Position numbers and translations under genes: made by a program. This document shows, in pieces, positions 46,683 through 55,668 of a stretch of 64,000 nucleotides of DNA (positions are counted from its first letter, which is position 1; each line of letters starts with the position of its first letter). The stretch spans positions 3,286,001 through 3,350,000 of the forward strand of contig NZ_CP006568.1 of NCBI RefSeq assembly GCF_000517405.1, read 5' to 3'. The DNA comes from Candidatus Sodalis pierantonius str. SOPE. GTDB lineage: Bacteria > Pseudomonadota > Gammaproteobacteria > Enterobacterales > Enterobacteriaceae. The notes below the pieces were generated by a model. It was not told the origin of the DNA, searched no databases, and saw only the letters and a list, made by a program, of their open reading frames with translations.

Positions 46683-47454
46683 GCCATGCCCCCGGAAGCT
46701 AAAAGTCTCCAGAGTATGGCGGAACAGAAGATGAGCGATCGGACAGAATCGGAATCGCTGATCGGGCGACCGGAATCAGTGATCGGATGAAATCAGAATT
46801 AGTGATCGGGTGAAATCGGAATCAGTGATCGGATGTGACCGGAACCAGCAGCTGTCCTGCCGGACTTTTAGAACGATACAGTCAAGATAAACAATGGGAT
46901 AGACTGCATCCAGAGGCCGGTTTTGCCATTCGACAACCTGCTCCATGACCGCATCGGTGACCTTTGAGACCAGCGCCGGCGAGACATCGGCGTCATACAG
47001 CTCTTTGAACGCGGCGGCGATCTCGCGGGTGGTCATCCCTTTGGCGTACAACGATAAAATCTGATTATCCATCCCGGTAATCCGGGTCTGGTTCTTCTTC
47101 ACCAGTTGCGGTTCAAAGGAACCGTCACGATCACGCGGAGTACGCAGCGCCAGCGGGCCATCGCCAGTGGTAACGGTTTTTGTGGAATAGCCGTTGCGGG
47201 CGTTGGTCCCCGGTTTAGGCTGATTTTTATCGTAGCCGAGGTGATGGGTCATTTCGGCATTGAGAGCTGCTTCGACGCTGATTTTTTTCAGCAGCCGATC
47301 GAAGTGACTGAGATCTTCAGGGGTTTTGAGATTTTTGGCCAGTTCGTTAGCCAGAGCCTGCAACTGTTTTTCGTCCATAAATTAACCTGCTTTTGATGTT
47401 GGATTGAACATATCAAAATCAGGCAAATACACAAATTTCTAAACAGGCTCTAAC

Positions 47455-47790
47455 GTGATTGCGGTGTCGCGTGAAGGCGGCTTTGCCTATATCCCCACGC
47501 TGACGAGTCCGCAGCGCTTCGTGCTGGCGGATATGCCGCCGCCCGAGCGCGAACGATTATGCGACCTCATCACTCGCGCCGCACCGCTGGCGCAACCGCC
47601 CCGCGGCGTAAACGCTCCGGGACGCGGCGACCAGCGTTATTTTCGTATTCAGCTCTTTTATCGCAACGGCGGAGAAGCCAGCGCCGCCGCCCTGGAATTG
47701 CTGGTGCCGGAACAAAGCGCACCGCCTGAACTCCAGGCGTTATGGCGCCAGCGACAGTTGGACAACGACGGGTCATCGACAGCGCGATGA
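47455..47790 (+). CDS. Emfourin-like inhibitor of M4 metalloproteases (protealysin inhibitor), possibly cut at its 5' end
   Basis: The 111 residues (VIAVSREGGFAYIPT, RGDQRYFRIQLFYRNGG) resemble emfourin, the small cytoplasmic inhibitor whose gene follows that of protealysin, an M4 metallopeptidase, in Serratia. The frame opens with GTG 47455, only five bases after the end of the IS256-type host copy, so the original start and the protease gene that should precede it have probably been lost. The remaining part ends normally. The family call is from pattern recognition and is moderate. Confidence 0.55.
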   Translation: MIAVSREGGFAYIPTLTSPQRFVLADMPPPERERLCDLITRAAPLAQPPRGVNAPGRGDQRYFRIQLFYRNGGEASAAALELLVPEQSAPPELQALWRQRQLDNDGSSTAR

Positions 47791-47795
47791 CCGTA

Positions 47796-48014
47796 TCAGC
47801 GGGGGACAAGCGACAGCGTCACCCGCTTTTTGGCGATCAAACCGTCGCCATGAGGGCAAAAATAATCCACCGCGCCGCAGGCTTTGAGTATCTCCAGCGG
47901 CTGCCCGCAATCGGGGCAACGCGCCTGCTCACGGTAATCCTGCCCGCAGGCGGGACAGTGCAGCCCATCGCCCCGCGCCACCAGCGCTTGTTGGCAGACC
48001 TCACATTGCGCCAT
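47796..48014 (-). CDS. yfgJ: Zinc-ribbon protein YfgJ
   Basis: 72 residues with four Cys pairs (CEVCQ, CPACGQDY, CPDCGQPLE and CGAVDYFCPHG), a double zinc ribbon as in enterobacterial YfgJ, whose gene lies beside der in E. coli. Function unknown. It starts 11 bp downstream of der on the same strand and appears intact. Confidence 0.88.
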   Translation of the reverse strand: MAQCEVCQQALVARGDGLHCPACGQDYREQARCPDCGQPLEILKACGAVDYFCPHGDGLIAKKRVTLSLVPR

Positions 48015-48025
48015 GCTTCCCCCGC

Positions 48026-49504
48026 TTATTTGTTTTTCTTGATATGGCTCATTAACCGTTTACGTTTACGCAGCTGCGTTGGCGTCAGGGTGTTACGCCG
48101 GCCGGCAAAGGGGTTGGCGGCCTCGTTGAACTGAATACGGATGGGCGTGCCCATAATCTCCAGCGAGCGGCGGAAATAGTTCATCAGATAACGTTTATAG
48201 CTGTCCGGCAGATCTTTAACCTGCGTGCCGTGGATCACCACGATCGGCGGATTATAACCGCCGGCATGGGCATACTTAGGTTTTACGCGCCGTCCGCGCA
48301 CCAGCGGCGGTTGATGTTCATCCACCGCCATGCGCATGATGCGCGTCAGTAATGCCGTGCTCACCCGCTTGGTGGCGCATTGGTAAGCTTCATTTACCGA
48401 CTCGAACAGGTTGCCGACGCCGCTGCCGTGCAGGGCCGAAATGAAATGAACCCGGGCGAAATCGATAAAGCCCAGACGGTGATCCAGTGCTTGTTTCACG
48501 TCGTCGCGCGTTTCGCTGGACAGGCCATCCCATTTATTGACCGCGATCACCAGCGACCGCCCGCTGTTGAGAATAAAGCCCAGCAGCGATAAATCCTGAT
48601 CGGAGATACCTTCACGGGCGTCAATGACCAGCAACACCACATTGGCATCTTCGATAGCCTGCAGGGTTTTGATGACGGAAAATTTTTCCACCGTTTCCGT
48701 GACTTTACCGCGCTTGCGCACGCCAGCGGTGTCGATCAAGACATATTCCCGCTCGTCACGCACCATCGGAATATAAATGCTGTCACGGGTGGTGCCGGGC
48801 ATATCGTACACCACTACGCGCTCTTCGCCGAGAATGCGGTTGGTCAGCGTGGATTTACCGACGTTGGGACGGCCGACGATCGCCAGCTTTATCGGCAGCG
48901 ACTGCGGGTCAAAGGGCTCTTCCTCTTCTTCCTGCGCCAGCGCCTCGGCTTCATCGTCCGGCCAGGGTTCAAACTCGTCCTCGTCGTCCGCATCGTCCAC
49001 CGGCAGGCCGTCGCTTACCAGCGGCAGCAGAACTTGCTCCAGCAGGCTGTTGATACCGCGCCCATGCGAGGCGGCGATAGGTACGATGTCGCCCATGCCC
49101 AGGGCATAAAAATCGCCTACGGCGCTGTCGGCATCGATGCCGTCGGTTTTATTGGCGACGATGACCGTGGTTTTCTGGCGGCTGCGCAGATGTTTGGCGA
49201 TACCTTGGTCGGCCGCCATCAGCCCGGCGCGTCCGTCCACCATAAACAGCACGATATCGGCCTCTTCAATCGCTACCAGCGATTGCCCGGCCATATAGGT
49301 CTCGACCCCTTCTTCCGTGCCATCAATACCGCCGGTGTCGATAACGATAAATTCATGGCCTTCCCATTCGGCACGACCATACTTGCGGTCACGCGTCAGC
49401 CCCGGAAAATCCGCCACCAGCGCATCACGGGTGCGCGTCAGTCGATTGAATAGAGTGGATTTTCCTACATTCGGGCGCCCGACCAGCGCGACGACAGGTA
49501 TCAT
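48026..49504 (-). CDS. der: Ribosome-assembly GTPase Der (EngA)
   Basis: 492 residues (E. coli 490). Two GTPase domains in tandem: the first with GRPNVGKST at 8-16, DTGGI and ANKTDG; the second with GRPNVGKST near 213, DTAGVRKRG and AVNKWDG. An acidic linker (VDDADDEDEFEPWPDDEAEA) joins them, and a KH-like domain ends with a Lys/Arg-rich tail. Der acts in assembly of the 50S subunit. Intact and essential in relatives. Confidence 0.97.
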   Translation of the reverse strand: MIPVVALVGRPNVGKSTLFNRLTRTRDALVADFPGLTRDRKYGRAEWEGHEFIVIDTGGIDGTEEGVETYMAGQSLVAIEEADIVLFMVDGRAGLMAADQGIAKHLRSRQKTTVIVANKTDGIDADSAVGDFYALGMGDIVPIAASHGRGINSLLEQVLLPLVSDGLPVDDADDEDEFEPWPDDEAEALAQEEEEEPFDPQSLPIKLAIVGRPNVGKSTLTNRILGEERVVVYDMPGTTRDSIYIPMVRDEREYVLIDTAGVRKRGKVTETVEKFSVIKTLQAIEDANVVLLVIDAREGISDQDLSLLGFILNSGRSLVIAVNKWDGLSSETRDDVKQALDHRLGFIDFARVHFISALHGSGVGNLFESVNEAYQCATKRVSTALLTRIMRMAVDEHQPPLVRGRRVKPKYAHAGGYNPPIVVIHGTQVKDLPDSYKRYLMNYFRRSLEIMGTPIRIQFNEAANPFAGRRNTLTPTQLRKRKRLMSHIKKNK

Positions 49505-49566
49505 TATTACAACCTCATCAGGTAAAAAACGGGTAATACAGCAACAGGACTGATTATATAAGACAA

Positions 49567-49595
49567 AACGGCTCCTGAATATGTCAGGAGCCGTT
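49567..49595 (-). terminator. Rho-independent terminator after bamB
   Basis: On the minus strand AACGGCTCCTGA pairs perfectly with TCAGGAGCCGTT around a five-base loop, followed by TTTTGTCTT. It lies between bamB and der, and ends the bamB transcript. Confidence 0.85.
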
Positions 49596-49640
49596 GCGGG
49601 AAGCGTCTATCCGGCTACCGGCGCCGGATGATAGCACGCC

Positions 49641-50822
49641 TTAGCGGGTAATGGCGTAAACCTCGCCATTTTTCGCCTGCACGATAAGTTTATCGCCGGC
49701 AACGATAGGAGCCGCCAGTAGGCCGGCGCTGTCCACTTTTTGCTGTGCGACAAACCGGCCGTCATCGGTATTGATCCAATACAGGTAGCCTTCCGAGTCG
49801 CCGGTAACGATATAGCCGTTATACAGCACCGGGGAGGTCAAATTACGGTGCAGCAGGTCGCTCTGGCGCCAGAGGGTCACGCCGCCCTGGGTATCCACCG
49901 CAATCACCCGATCGTTCTGGTCCACCAGATAGATTCGTCCGCCGTCCACCAGCAGATTGGTGACGGAGCCAATTTCCCGCGACCACATTACCTGGCCGGA
50001 GCGCAGATCCAGCGCCGCGAGGTTGCCGTTATAGGCCAGAGCGTAGACGACGCCGTTGACCACGACCGGGGTCGTTTGCACATCGTTGATACGAACGATT
50101 TCCGTGGCGCCGCTCGGCTGCGAGATGCGCTGCTGCCAAATCAGCTGGCCCTGATTGATCATCACCGCGCTGACGCGGCCGTTATCGCCGCCCACGATCG
50201 CGGCGCCAAACGCCGTGGTCGGCGCGGATTCGCCGCGCAGCGTCAACGGCGGCACATCGAGGTTAACGGTCCATTTCACCGCGCCGTCGGCCTCATTAAG
50301 CGCCTGTAGCATGCCGTTGCTGGTATGCACCAGCACCACGCCATCGCTCACCACCGGCGTGGACAGCGCTTCGCCGGCAACCATCGTCTCCCAGGCGAGG
50401 CTGCCATCCTGTGCGTCGAGGGCGTAGACTTTAGCCAGCTCGCTGCCCACGTAGACCCGATCCCCTGCCGCCGTTACGCCACCGGAGAGCTGCGCCGGAC
50501 GGTTGCGCGATAAGAAGCCGGTGCGGATGGAAAGATCCGTTGACCAGATTTCTTTACCGCTGTCCGCATCCAGCGCTTTCACCACGCCTCGACGATCGGC
50601 CGCGAACACGCGGGCATCCTGCCAGGCCGGGTGCAAATTGGAATAGAAATCGCCGGAGCCGCCGCCGACCAAGCGGCTCCATACCGTCGTCGGCTGAAAC
50701 TGATTGTCCACTTTGGGCAGCGGCGACATGGTCACCACGTCCTCTTCGCCGCTGAACCACGCGCACCCGCTGAGCAGGGTGACCGATAACAGTCCTACAA
50801 ACATCCTCTTACGCAATTGCAT
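49641..50822 (-). CDS. bamB: Outer-membrane assembly lipoprotein BamB
   Basis: 393 residues (E. coli 392). Signal peptide with the lipobox LLSGC (Cys20) and an eight-blade beta-propeller with repeated Gln/Gly-Trp motifs (for example GKEIWSTDLSIRTGF, GSLAWETMVAGEA, GAVKWTVNLDV, GQVMWSREIGSV). BamB helps the BAM complex insert outer-membrane proteins. It follows yfgM by 10 bp, in the usual operon hisS-yfgM-bamB. Intact. Confidence 0.96.
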   Translation of the reverse strand: MQLRKRMFVGLLSVTLLSGCAWFSGEEDVVTMSPLPKVDNQFQPTTVWSRLVGGGSGDFYSNLHPAWQDARVFAADRRGVVKALDADSGKEIWSTDLSIRTGFLSRNRPAQLSGGVTAAGDRVYVGSELAKVYALDAQDGSLAWETMVAGEALSTPVVSDGVVLVHTSNGMLQALNEADGAVKWTVNLDVPPLTLRGESAPTTAFGAAIVGGDNGRVSAVMINQGQLIWQQRISQPSGATEIVRINDVQTTPVVVNGVVYALAYNGNLAALDLRSGQVMWSREIGSVTNLLVDGGRIYLVDQNDRVIAVDTQGGVTLWRQSDLLHRNLTSPVLYNGYIVTGDSEGYLYWINTDDGRFVAQQKVDSAGLLAAPIVAGDKLIVQAKNGEVYAITR

Positions 50823-50832
50823 GGGGTCCCTC

Positions 50833-51447
50833 TCAGCTGGACAGATTATTCAGTTTCATGCGCACCAGCGCCTGCGGCGCGCCGGACTGCAGCGCTTTTT
50901 CGTAGGCGGCGCGCGCGGCCTGATGATCGCCTTTAACCACCTGCGCATCGCCGCGGGTATCCTCCGCCAGCGCCGTCCAGCCCTTCTCCTTCACGCCGTC
51001 GAGGGTTTTCAATGCGCCATCCACATTGTTCTGCTGCAGCTGCACGCGCGCCAAACGCAGATTAATGATCGATTGCAGATTGGCCTCGCGGGTTTGGCCA
51101 AGCGCCTTTTGCAGGTGCGTTTGGGCGGCGGCGAAATCGCCTCGCTCCGCGTATTGCCGCGCCAGCCCCAGGGAGGTCAGCGCGCCATAATTATTGTCGT
51201 TAGCGTCGGCAAAATGCTGGGCAGCGTCCAACTGCGGCTGGCCGGCCTGACCGGCAAGACCGGTGTTTACCGGCTGCCAGGCGCTGGATGCCGCCGTCAT
51301 GGCGTCGTTGTGATGATTATGCCAGTAACGCCAGCCCACCAGAGCGCCAACGCCTAACACGACGCCTATCGCCAGCGCTTTGCCATTATCGACAAAGAAA
51401 CGACGCAGCGCCTCGCGCTGTTCATTATCAGTGCTGTAGACTTCCAC
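50833..51447 (-). CDS. yfgM: YfgM, ancillary SecYEG translocon protein
   Basis: 204 residues (E. coli 206) with a single N-terminal membrane helix (ALAIGVVLGVGALVGW, about 24-39) and a periplasmic TPR-like domain (FADANDNNYGALTSLGLARQY, FAAAQTHLQKALGQT). It works with PpiD at the Sec translocon and in envelope stress control. It lies 13 bp after hisS. Intact. Confidence 0.92.
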   Translation of the reverse strand: MEVYSTDNEQREALRRFFVDNGKALAIGVVLGVGALVGWRYWHNHHNDAMTAASSAWQPVNTGLAGQAGQPQLDAAQHFADANDNNYGALTSLGLARQYAERGDFAAAQTHLQKALGQTREANLQSIINLRLARVQLQQNNVDGALKTLDGVKEKGWTALAEDTRGDAQVVKGDHQAARAAYEKALQSGAPQALVRMKLNNLSS

Positions 51448-51460
51448 GGTGTCCTTCTCC

Positions 51461-52735
51461 TTAACCTAAAATCGATGCCAGCCGCGCGGCGACATCGCTC
51501 TGCGCCAGCGTTTTCTGGTTACCCGTGGCCAAATCCTTCACCACCACCTGCTGCGCCGCCGCCTCGCTTTCTCCCAGCACCAGCGCGACGTGGGCACCGT
51601 GCTTATCGGCGCGACCAAACTGTTTTTTAAAGCTGCCGCCGCCGTAATTGGTCATCAGCCGCAGGGAAGGCAGCGCGTCACGCAGCTGCTCCGCCAGCCG
51701 CAGCGCCTCGCGCTGCACGCCGTCCCCCGCCGCCACCAGATAGGCGTCGACACGCGGCGCGGCGGCAAAATCCGGGTTAACCGCCTGCACCAGCAGCACC
51801 AGCCGCTCCAGCCCCATGGCGAAGCCGACGGCGGGGGTGGGGCGACCGCCCAACTGTTCCACCAGCCCATCGTAACGGCCGCCGCCGCAAACGGTACCCT
51901 GCGAACCCAAGCGGGTGGTCACCCACTCGAAAACCGTCCGGTTATAGTAATCCAGACCGCGCACTAAACGCGGATTAACCGTATATGGGATGCCGGCCAG
52001 GTCTAAAAGTTCACACAGACCGGAAAAGTGGCTGCGGGAATCGTCGTCGAGATAATCGATCATGACCGGCGCATCGTTGAGCAGCGCCTGAATATCGGGG
52101 TTTTTGGTGTCCAGCACCCGCATCGGATTGGTGTGCATACGGCGGCGGCAATCCTCGTCCAGGCGGTCTTCATGCCGCCCGAGAAACGCCACCAGCGCCT
52201 CGCGATACCGGGCGCGCGCTTCCAGAGACCCGATGGAGTTCAGCTCCAGCGCCACATGCTCGCTGATGCCCAGCGCCCGCCACCAGCGGGCGGTAAGCAG
52301 AATCAGCTCGGCGTCGACGTCCGGCCCCTGCTGACCAAACACTTCGGCGCCCATTTGGTGAAACTGCCGGTAGCGCCCTTTTTGCGGACGCTCGTAGCGG
52401 AACATGGGACCGACATACCACAACCGCTGTTCCTGATTGTACAGCAGCCCGTGTTCAATCCCGGCGCGCACGCAGCCTGCGGTCCCTTCCGGACGCAGGG
52501 TCAGACTGTCGCCGTTGCGATCGGCGAAGCTGTACATCTCTTTTTCCACCACATCGGTGACTTCACCGATGGCCCGCTGGAACAGCGGGGTCTGCTCGAC
52601 GATCGGCAGGCGGATTTCATTGTAGCCGTAGCTGGCCAGCACGCTCTTAAGCGTTCCTTCAACGCGCTGCCAGAATGCCGTCTCTTCCGGCAAATAGTCG
52701 TTCATACCGCGAATGGCCTGGATGTTCTTTGCCAT
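51461..52735 (-). CDS. hisS: Histidyl-tRNA synthetase
   Basis: 424 residues, as in E. coli. Class II motifs are visible: motif 1 region around PLFQRAIGEVTDVVEKEMYSF, motif 2 with RYERPQKGRYRQFHQMGAEVFG, the histidine loops LVRGLDYYNRTVFEWV and CGGGRYDGL, and motif 3 PAVGFAMGLERLVLL. The C-terminal anticodon domain follows. Intact; first gene after ispG by 18 bp. Confidence 0.97.
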   Translation of the reverse strand: MAKNIQAIRGMNDYLPEETAFWQRVEGTLKSVLASYGYNEIRLPIVEQTPLFQRAIGEVTDVVEKEMYSFADRNGDSLTLRPEGTAGCVRAGIEHGLLYNQEQRLWYVGPMFRYERPQKGRYRQFHQMGAEVFGQQGPDVDAELILLTARWWRALGISEHVALELNSIGSLEARARYREALVAFLGRHEDRLDEDCRRRMHTNPMRVLDTKNPDIQALLNDAPVMIDYLDDDSRSHFSGLCELLDLAGIPYTVNPRLVRGLDYYNRTVFEWVTTRLGSQGTVCGGGRYDGLVEQLGGRPTPAVGFAMGLERLVLLVQAVNPDFAAAPRVDAYLVAAGDGVQREALRLAEQLRDALPSLRLMTNYGGGSFKKQFGRADKHGAHVALVLGESEAAAQQVVVKDLATGNQKTLAQSDVAARLASILG

Positions 52736-52753
52736 GTCGAATCTCTACCCGTG

Positions 52754-53875
52754 TTATTTTTCTATCAGATTGACCGCGATGCGATTATTCTCGTCCAACA
52801 TCGCCGCTTTCGCGCGAATGCGGGCCTCTAATTGGTCGATCATCAGTTCGTTATCGAAACGCTCGCGCTGGCGAACGCCGTCTTCGTAAAAGCCGCTTTT
52901 GTTATGGCCGCCGGTCACCCCCAGCGTGGAAACCAGCGCTTCGCCGGGACCGTTCACCACACAGCCGATGATAGAGACATCCATCGGCGTAACGATGTCC
53001 TCCAGGCGCTGTTCCAGGGCGTTGACGGTGCCGATAACGTCAAATTCCTGGCGCGAACAGGTCGGGCAGGCGATAAAATTGATACCGCGCGCGCGAATTC
53101 GCAGCGATTTCAAAATGTCGAAACCGACCTTCACTTCCTCCACCGGATCCGCCGCCAGCGAAATGCGCAGCGTGTCGCCAATGCCCTCACTGAGAAGCAG
53201 CCCCAGGCCAATAGCCGATTTCACCGCCCCGCTGCGGGCGCCGCCGGCCTCGGTGATGCCCAGATGCAGCGGCTGATCGATGCGCGACGCCAGCAGGCGG
53301 TAGGATTGCACCGCCAGAAACACATCGGAGGCTTTCACGCTGACCTTGAACGCGTCGAAATTGAGTCGGTCGAGGATATCCACATGGCGCATAGCGGACT
53401 CCAGCAGCGCCTCCGGCGTGGGCTCGCCATATTTTTCCTGCAAATCGCGCTCAAGGGAACCGGCGTTGACACCGATGCGGATCGGAATATTGTTATCGCG
53501 CGCGCAATCCACCACTGAACGGATGCGCCCTTCGTTGCCAATGTTGCCGGGATTGATGCGCAAGCAGTCGACGCCATATTCGGCAACTTTCAGTGCGATG
53601 CGATAGTCAAAATGGATGTCCGCCACCAGCGGCACCGCGACCTGCTGCTTGATAAGTTTGAACGCTTCGGCGGCGTCCATGGTGGGCACCGACACGCGCA
53701 CAATATCAACACCGACGCGCTCCAGCGCCTGTATTTGCTGCACCGTCGCCGCAACATCGGTGGTGCGCGTGTTGGTCATTGACTGCACCGCGATGGGGGC
53801 GCCGTCACCTACCGGCACCTTGCCGACGTAAATACGTTTCGATTTTCGACGGATTATGGGTGCGGAATTATGCAT
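52754..53875 (-). CDS. ispG: 4-hydroxy-3-methylbut-2-en-1-yl diphosphate synthase IspG
   Basis: 373 residues (E. coli 372). It makes HMBPP in the MEP isoprenoid pathway. A TIM barrel (RIYVGKVPVGDGAPIAVQSMTNT, LVADIHFDYRIAL) leads to the C-terminal [4Fe-4S] domain with Cys in FIACPTCSRQEFDV, CVVNGPGEA and the conserved NKSGFYEDG. This enzyme needs an Fe-S cluster although the isc assembly genes are missing nearby. Intact. Confidence 0.97.
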   Translation of the reverse strand: MHNSAPIIRRKSKRIYVGKVPVGDGAPIAVQSMTNTRTTDVAATVQQIQALERVGVDIVRVSVPTMDAAEAFKLIKQQVAVPLVADIHFDYRIALKVAEYGVDCLRINPGNIGNEGRIRSVVDCARDNNIPIRIGVNAGSLERDLQEKYGEPTPEALLESAMRHVDILDRLNFDAFKVSVKASDVFLAVQSYRLLASRIDQPLHLGITEAGGARSGAVKSAIGLGLLLSEGIGDTLRISLAADPVEEVKVGFDILKSLRIRARGINFIACPTCSRQEFDVIGTVNALEQRLEDIVTPMDVSIIGCVVNGPGEALVSTLGVTGGHNKSGFYEDGVRQRERFDNELMIDQLEARIRAKAAMLDENNRIAVNLIEK

Positions 53876-53915
53876 TGATCTTTCTCCAACCTTGCCGACT
53901 GGCTTTACTCTTTAC

Positions 53916-54842
53916 TTACTGGGCGGCTACGGTCAGTCGCGCAACTTGATTTGATCGGATGAACCGGCTCAAATCCACCGGTTTGCCTTGATATTGAACC
54001 TGCACCGCGGCCGGGGCGCCGATTTTCAATTTGTACGGCGCCTGGCCGGTAAGATTCAGCGTGGCGCCGCTGTGCTGAATACCGCTGAACAGTTTCTTAC
54101 CGCCGGCGTCAAACACCTCGAGCCAGCAATCGCCGGTGAAATTCATCACCAGCGCATTGCCGTCTGCGTCTGCGGCGCCGGCCTCCGGCGCGGCGGGCGT
54201 AGCCGCTACGGCCGCGCTCTGCGGTGAGGAGGGACTGACCACCGCCGGCGCCGGCGAGGCACCCCCGGTCTGGCCGGCGATGTCGGGGGTGGACGGCGTT
54301 GCGGCGGCGGGAGCAGCCGGCGGCTGGCCGACGCCGTCAGCGCCGTCGCCAAGGGGGACCGCGGTCGCATCATCCCCCTGGGATAGCTGGGCAGAGGATT
54401 GATCGGCCATGTTCGCGATGTCCTGCTGCTGAGCCTGATGGTTCTGCCACCACCAGGCGCCCGTCAGACCAATCACCACAAACAGGATAAGCCAGGTGAA
54501 CCCCATCAGCCAGCCGTCGCGTTTCTTGCGAGTTTTGCCCAGCGAGAAACTCTGCATCGGCGCGACCTTAGAGGCTTTTATCGGCGCCTGCTTGGCCATC
54601 ATCGGCATCAGTTCTTCTTCAGAAATATGCACCAGGCGCGCATAAGAGCGGATATAACCGCGCAAGAACGTCGAGGCAAGGTTGGGATTGGCGTGATCGT
54701 CTTCGATATCACGCACGGTAGACACCTTCAGGCACAGCCGATCGGCCACCGCCTGCTGGCTTAATCCCATATTTTCGCGGGCTTGACGCAGGCGTCCACC
54801 CGTGGTGGTTGGTGCTTGATCTTGAAGAGCTTCAGTATTCAT
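53916..54842 (-). CDS. rodZ: Cytoskeletal protein RodZ
   Basis: 308 residues, shorter than E. coli RodZ (337). The N-terminal HTH (GLSQQAVADRLCLKVSTVRDIE) binds MreB; a membrane helix lies at about 113-134 (GFTWLILFVVIGLTGAWWW); the periplasmic linker is Ala/Pro/Gly-rich and then a beta domain (NFTGDCWLEVFDAGGKKLFSG) ends the protein. The shortness is in the low-complexity linker. It overlaps pilW by 11 bp. Intact. Confidence 0.93.
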   Translation of the reverse strand: MNTEALQDQAPTTTGGRLRQARENMGLSQQAVADRLCLKVSTVRDIEDDHANPNLASTFLRGYIRSYARLVHISEEELMPMMAKQAPIKASKVAPMQSFSLGKTRKKRDGWLMGFTWLILFVVIGLTGAWWWQNHQAQQQDIANMADQSSAQLSQGDDATAVPLGDGADGVGQPPAAPAAATPSTPDIAGQTGGASPAPAVVSPSSPQSAAVAATPAAPEAGAADADGNALVMNFTGDCWLEVFDAGGKKLFSGIQHSGATLNLTGQAPYKLKIGAPAAVQVQYQGKPVDLSRFIRSNQVARLTVAAQ

Positions 54843-55602
54843 TAGCTAAAAATTGCTGGTACTGTTCGGATTGTGGAAAACTTCGCGCAAGCCGTGCGCC
54901 ATAACGTTGCACGTCATCGGGCCGATTGGCTAACGCAGCGAAACGAATCTGTAACCATAAACTTTCGGCGCTGGCCGGAAGCACATGTTGGTAAACATCC
55001 AATAGCCGCTGCGCTCTGTCAGGCCGACCCGCCGTTAATTGCCGGTTCGCTTCAGACACCAGCGCCACGCCCTTTTCAGGATCATACTTCAGCGCGCGCA
55101 TCAGCAAACTCCGCGCCTGCGCGTCGTCCCCGGCCTTGAAAAAGCAGTAACCGGCGCTCTCCAGACTATCGGCAACCTCACCGTAATCCGCCGATTGCGC
55201 GGCGGCGGCAAACTTCTGTTGCGCCGGTACATACTGCCCTAAACCACATAAAAACGCACCGTAATTATTCAGAACTTCGCTATTTTGCGGCGACAATTTC
55301 AGGGCCAGCTGATAGCGATTCTCCGCGGCGGCGGTTTCCCCTACCCACTGTTCATACTGCGCCATCCCTAACTGGGTGCGGTAATCGCCCGGCGCGGCCT
55401 TCACCGCCATCGACAGATTCTGCCAGGCGGCGTCCAGATTACCCGCCGCCAGATAGACCATCCCCAGTTGCAAACGGGTCGGGGCAGACTGCGGCGTCGC
55501 CTGCGGCAACGGCGCGTCGTTCCGTGCTTGCCGATTATCGCCGGCGCAACCGCCCAGCAGGGCAATCATGACGGCCAGTCCACCCATCCGAATCAGCTTC
55601 AT
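54832..55602 (-). CDS. pilW: Type IV pilus biogenesis/stability lipoprotein PilW (TPR)
   Basis: 256 residues. A lipoprotein signal MKLIRMGGLAVMIALLGGC (lipobox LLGGC, Cys19) precedes TPR repeats (LQLGMVYLAAGNLDAAWQNL, AAAENRYQLALKLSPQNSEVL, QARSLLMRALKYDPEKGVAL). I chose ATG 55602 since it gives the lipobox; the frame extends 22 codons upstream. In E. coli this gene lies between rlmN and rodZ. Pilus genes are not in the window, so its role here is open. Confidence 0.88.
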   Translation of the reverse strand: MKLIRMGGLAVMIALLGGCAGDNRQARNDAPLPQATPQSAPTRLQLGMVYLAAGNLDAAWQNLSMAVKAAPGDYRTQLGMAQYEQWVGETAAAENRYQLALKLSPQNSEVLNNYGAFLCGLGQYVPAQQKFAAAAQSADYGEVADSLESAGYCFFKAGDDAQARSLLMRALKYDPEKGVALVSEANRQLTAGRPDRAQRLLDVYQHVLPASAESLWLQIRFAALANRPDDVQRYGARLARSFPQSEQYQQFLANEY

Positions 55603-55668
55603 GCCGGTTCCCGTATCAGTATCGCTACATCCGTTAACCAGGGTCAAAATCAGCGCCAGCGACGACAA

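Larger units (their letters stand above)
44251..46850 (-). mobile_element. IS21-type element, complete (2600 bp)
   Basis: Terminal inverted repeats TGCAGATTCCGACGTATCCG and TGCTGGTTCCGGTCACATCC, followed by several ATCCGATCA-type internal repeats, typical for IS21 ends. GCTGT is duplicated at 44246-44250 and 46851-46855. It holds istA and istB in the usual order and lies inside the host IS256 copy. A remnant of the same element is at 16358-18191. Confidence 0.93.
42242..47378 (-). pseudogene. IS256-family transposase of the host copy, disrupted twice
   Basis: The 402-codon transposase reads MDEKQLQALANELAKNLK at 47378 down to 46856, then continues at 44250-44105 and 42781-42242 to GDRLDGHF. 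The reading frame within the blocks shows no other stop, so the two insertions are its only serious lesions. Confidence 0.9.
42208..47450 (-). mobile_element. IS256-type element, host copy split by two later insertions
   Basis: Three blocks, 42208-42781, 44105-44250 and 46856-47450, add up to exactly 1315 bp, the length of the family. Their transposase frame on the minus strand runs from ATG 47378 to the stop at 42242. The first interruption is another IS256 copy with an 8-bp duplication, the second an IS21-type element with a 5-bp duplication. No duplication flanks the outer ends (CCTACGG left, TAACGTG right), so the surrounding DNA has been rearranged or deleted. Confidence 0.93.
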
